DNA of 64,000 nt. Source: Diplonema papillatum (taxonomy: Eukaryota > Euglenozoa > Diplonemea > Diplonemida > Diplonemidae). The notes under the pieces were generated by a model. The model was not told the DNA's origin. It was given only the letters and a program-made list of their open reading frames with translations, and did no database searches. The stretch spans positions 479,270-543,269 of the forward strand of contig JAPJBO010000042.1 of NCBI GenBank assembly GCA_030068145.1. Reading direction: 5' to 3'. Of this stretch, positions 61,488 to 64,000 are shown one piece after another. Positions within the stretch are counted from its first letter, which is position 1; each line of letters starts with the position of its first letter. The translations under genes were made by a program, and so were the position numbers.

Positions 61488-62372
61488 ATGTCTACCATGT
61501 TGTGGGGCACCCCGTCGAGAAAGAGCAAGTTCTCGTATCCAAGCGAGCTCGCTGCAGCTTTCGAGCGGGTGACAGGGAGCAAACCCCTGAGAGGGGTGAA
61601 GCTGTTGACGGGCGAGGCGACCTCCTTCGAAAGGTCGCAGTTCTCACGCACGGAGGAGACCGCGGTGCGCCAGCTGCGCGCCGTGGTGGCCGGGGTTCTG
61701 GGCGTGGAGGCGGCTGCGGTGTCGAGCCTGGTGGGCTGGCTTCTGCTGTCTTTCTGGCAGCTGCACAAGAAGGCACCGGAAGTGGTGGCGGCAGAAATGG
61801 CGCGTCTCAACATCGACTATGACACGGACCTGGAGGAGACGAGCGAGGAAGACACGGAGGACATCGAGGACGAAACGCCGATAGCCGGCGGCGTTGAAGA
61901 TGCACACAGAACGGCCTCAGCAGGCCGCGGCACCGGTTTACGGCCCCCTGGAGTCCCCCACGCCCGACCCGTTTCCCGATCGCGCTCACCCCCCATCACG
62001 CCCCCCCCGGTTGACAACGCCATCATCGCTCTCATCGAGCGGATGGAGAAAGACCGCAAGGCCGAGATGGCCGAGCTGCGGGCTGAGATAGCCCAGCTGA
62101 AGAAGGCACCGCCAGCGCCGCGCGCGACACCGGACGCAGCACAGTCGCGCGCCAACTCCCAGGCCTCGGAAAACGGGGACGCTCTTCCCTCGGTCCGCGG
62201 AGGGGAGAGCGATTACTCGGAAGGCGGAATCTCGGTCGACGCCCCCCGCGAGACGGTGCTGCTCGACCCCGCTTTCTGGGTCAACATGGACCGCGCGTTC
62301 AACGAAAACAACTCTCCCTTCACATCATCATCATCATCATTAGTTTTGTATCAGCCGCGGTTGTGCGAGTGA
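61488..62372 (+). CDS. Unrecognised protein, 294 aa
   Basis: ATG at 61488 follows a TATATAAAA-type A/T-rich leader (61468-61480). Residues 1-105 look folded (FSYPSELAAAFERVTG, LRAVVAGVLGVEAAAVSSLV, WLLLSFWQLHKKAPEVVAAE). Residues 110-135 are strongly acidic, followed by a Pro/Arg/Ser-rich linker. A short coiled coil is at ~177-205 (IALIERMEKDRKAEMAELRA), and the tail ends in a Ser run and YQPRLCE. The layout (folded N-terminus, disordered linker, short coil) would suit a retroelement ORF1/Gag or a scaffold protein, but no motif proves it. It is GC-rich like the host genes and unbroken. Confidence 0.55.
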   Translation: MSTMLWGTPSRKSKFSYPSELAAAFERVTGSKPLRGVKLLTGEATSFERSQFSRTEETAVRQLRAVVAGVLGVEAAAVSSLVGWLLLSFWQLHKKAPEVVAAEMARLNIDYDTDLEETSEEDTEDIEDETPIAGGVEDAHRTASAGRGTGLRPPGVPHARPVSRSRSPPITPPPVDNAIIALIERMEKDRKAEMAELRAEIAQLKKAPPAPRATPDAAQSRANSQASENGDALPSVRGGESDYSEGGISVDAPRETVLLDPAFWVNMDRAFNENNSPFTSSSSSLVLYQPRLCE

Positions 62373-62437
62373 CGAGCTCTTATATATATTTTTTTTTTTA
62401 GAGACAAAACCATATCGGAAGCACTTAAGTGGGGAAA

Positions 62438-62682
62438 ATATTTATCGGAACGTTTCCGATAAATATTTTTTTGTTTCCGATAAATATTTTTTTTTGTTTC
62501 CGATAAATATTTTTTGTTTCCGATAAATATTTTTCTGTTTCCGATAAATATTTTTTTGTTTCCGATAAATATTTTTTTGTTTCCGATAAATATTTTTTGT
62601 TTCCGATAAATATTTTTTTGTTTCCGATAAATATTTTTTTGTTTCCGATAAATATTTTTTGTTTCCGATAAATATTTTTGAT
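62438..62682. repeat. ~20-bp tandem repeat, ~12 units
   Basis: Unit TTTCCGATAAATATTTTTTG with T-run length variation. The first unit is inverted (ATATTTATCGGAACG), so the array opens with a small hairpin. Confidence 0.95.
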
Positions 62683-63957
62683 ACGGGTTCCTGGGGACTA
62701 GTCCCCAGTGCGAAATGTGCCCAAGGGGAGTCCCATTGGGCAAGCAATTTCATTGGATTTTGCGAGGACCCTAAGTAATCCGGAGCCAGTGTGATAGACC
62801 TCTGTGATGTGGGCCGCTTCACTGCTCGTCTGCATGTGGACTGCTCTGTACCTGTGCCCTTCTCCGCGCTTGCAGCTTTTCAAGCCGGCCACGCCTGCTT
62901 TCCCTTTTCTGTCTTTCGACCTCGGTGATCCCTCGCGGGCGTCCTGCTGTGCCATCTGAATCTCCTCGCCTTCCTTCCTGGTTTGCTTGGCACCCTCTGC
63001 TCGCGCAGCTTGCGGCGCGGGTCTCTTCAGAGCCGGTCGTCTTCGTGTGCGCTGTTCTGTCATCGCTTGCCTGTGTTGCTGATTTCTGCAACAAAGGCAG
63101 TTTTGGCCCGTGAAATGGGCTAGTCTTTATTGTGTGAGTGCTTTTGTCTCCAGGATTGAAATGAGGCTGACGCGGAAAATCCTACCGTCCGACATGGCAC
63201 AAGTCAAGGGAAACAAATATTTTACGGGAACTAGTATGCACGGCAGCCCCGATACTACTAAGCCCCGTTGGCATACTTACACTCCATGGCTGCCTCGATG
63301 GCACCAAATCCGTAGTCGTGGTTAGACATTTTCAGGTAGGAGGATGTTACCTGGTCAGGACCGCATGCAGTTTTGTCGTATTGGGGCCGCGTAGGACCCG
63401 GATGAAGTCGTTGCGAATACACACAACAGATCAACGAAGGGTAGAACTGGGGAACATGCAGATCAGACGGAAGTAGAATGTGCAAACTTATCCTTTTCTT
63501 GACTTGCCGTTCTGAAAGCTGTTGAGGGGCCCCTACGTAGGTTCTCGCATGATTCGTTCGCCTTTGTAACACTATCCGTTTGTAGTAAGCTTTGCAGTTG
63601 TGTTCTTGCAATATCTAGCCGAATGGTGGGTGGCGGATTTCCGCGCTCGTGCGCAAGACGCAGTTTTACTGCAACTGCAGTGTAAGCCGAACCCGGTTCG
63701 TGACCTTTGTCGCGGTGAAGTGGTACAAAGTCTTCAGCTTTCAGATCCGGATACTGCTCAATGCAACCAGATAGTTAGATGTCACTTGATGGATACCCGT
63801 GTGCTGCATTCGAAAAGGTTTGCGTATCTGGTGTTGAAAATTGAACAGCCTTTGCTGGGGAGGCTTTCGACCCGAAACTAGATAGAAAAACGATCGTATT
63901 TGGCTTCGTCGCGGTCGTCCACGGGACGAAGTAGGTGAACCTACTGTCAAAGTGATC

Positions 63958-64000
63958 AATACTTATCGGAAACAGAAAAATATTTATCGGAAACAAAAAA
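63958..64000. repeat. Inverted copies of the TTTCCGATAAATATT unit
   Basis: At least two units (CTTATCGGAAACAG, AAATATTTATCGGAAAC) in the opposite orientation to 62438-62682. The array continues past the window end. Confidence 0.9.

Larger units (their letters stand above)
62438..64000. mobile_element. Foldback-like element with tandem-repeat inverted ends (runs off window)
   Basis: The left end is a ~245-bp array of TTTCCGATAAATATTTTT units. The right end at the window edge (63958-64000) has the same unit in inverted orientation (AAATATTTATCGGAAAC). Inverted ends built from short tandem repeats are characteristic of foldback elements. The interior (62690-63957) has no recognised transposase. 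An open frame from 63600 to 63881 (ending RLSTRN) and a basic minus-strand frame (62698-63063) are unidentified. Confidence 0.6.

Overview
This is eukaryotic nuclear DNA, very probably from a single-celled protist. It contains a Rab28-type GTPase with a prenylation box, a PEX11-type peroxisomal membrane protein, fragments of cytosolic 18S and 28S rRNA, at least two GT-AG introns that can be read directly, a LINE and a tyrosine-recombinase (DIRS-order) retrotransposon. There are no bacterial operons, origins or ribosome binding sites. The rRNA fragments are clearly divergent. With the VIPER/Ngaro-like retroelement and the APE-RT-RNase H LINE, this makes a euglenozoan (for example diplonemid-like) source possible. 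An alveolate or other alga is not excluded, and I cannot settle the species from sequence alone.

Layout, left to right. 1-5.3 kb: dispersed repeats, minisatellites, tRNA-like SINE pieces and a decayed minus-strand reading frame. 5.4-9.4 kb: an apparently complete minus-strand YR retrotransposon (gag, tyrosine recombinase, RT-RNase H) with split direct repeats. 9.4-12.4 kb: MITE-like elements and LINE/SINE scraps. 12.5-14.2 kb: a PEX11-like gene preceded by two broken tandem copies of itself. 14.8-24.7 kb: a same-orientation chain of LINE copies, each lying between (CA)n tracts, including one full-length element with OTU protease, APE endonuclease, RT, zinc knuckle and RNase H. 24.7-31 kb: hairpin, minisatellites, SINEs, LINE remnants and a MITE. 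31-38 kb: tandem arrays, a 28S rRNA 3' fragment and a secreted cysteine-repeat protein gene with a decayed paralogue upstream. 38-41.6 kb: palindromic motif clusters and small repeats. 41.9-46.6 kb: a hAT-like terminal-inverted-repeat element with an 8-bp target duplication that contains a second retroelement RT gene. 46.6-49.3 kb: SINE arrays. 49.7-51.1 kb: Rab28 with decayed tandem copies of its 3' end. 51.2-54.1 kb: another TIR element. 54-57 kb: MITEs and an 18S rRNA 5' fragment. 57.6-61.3 kb: a coiled-coil protein gene with an intron, again preceded by broken tandem copies of its first exon. 61.5-64 kb: an unrecognised gene and a foldback-like element whose inverted ends are made of short tandem repeats.

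The host genes (PEX11-like, Rab28, coiled-coil protein, cysteine-repeat protein) show no functional linkage. Most of the window is mobile DNA. Four patterns stand out. (1) A LINE family appears to insert into (CA)n microsatellites. (2) Its ORF2 has no methionine for about 300 codons and sits behind a single in-frame stop. (3) A recurring ~75-nt motif with two small hairpins ends in branch-point/polypyrimidine-like sequence and, in the one testable case, lies at the 3' end of an intron. (4) Three unrelated genes each carry broken partial tandem copies.
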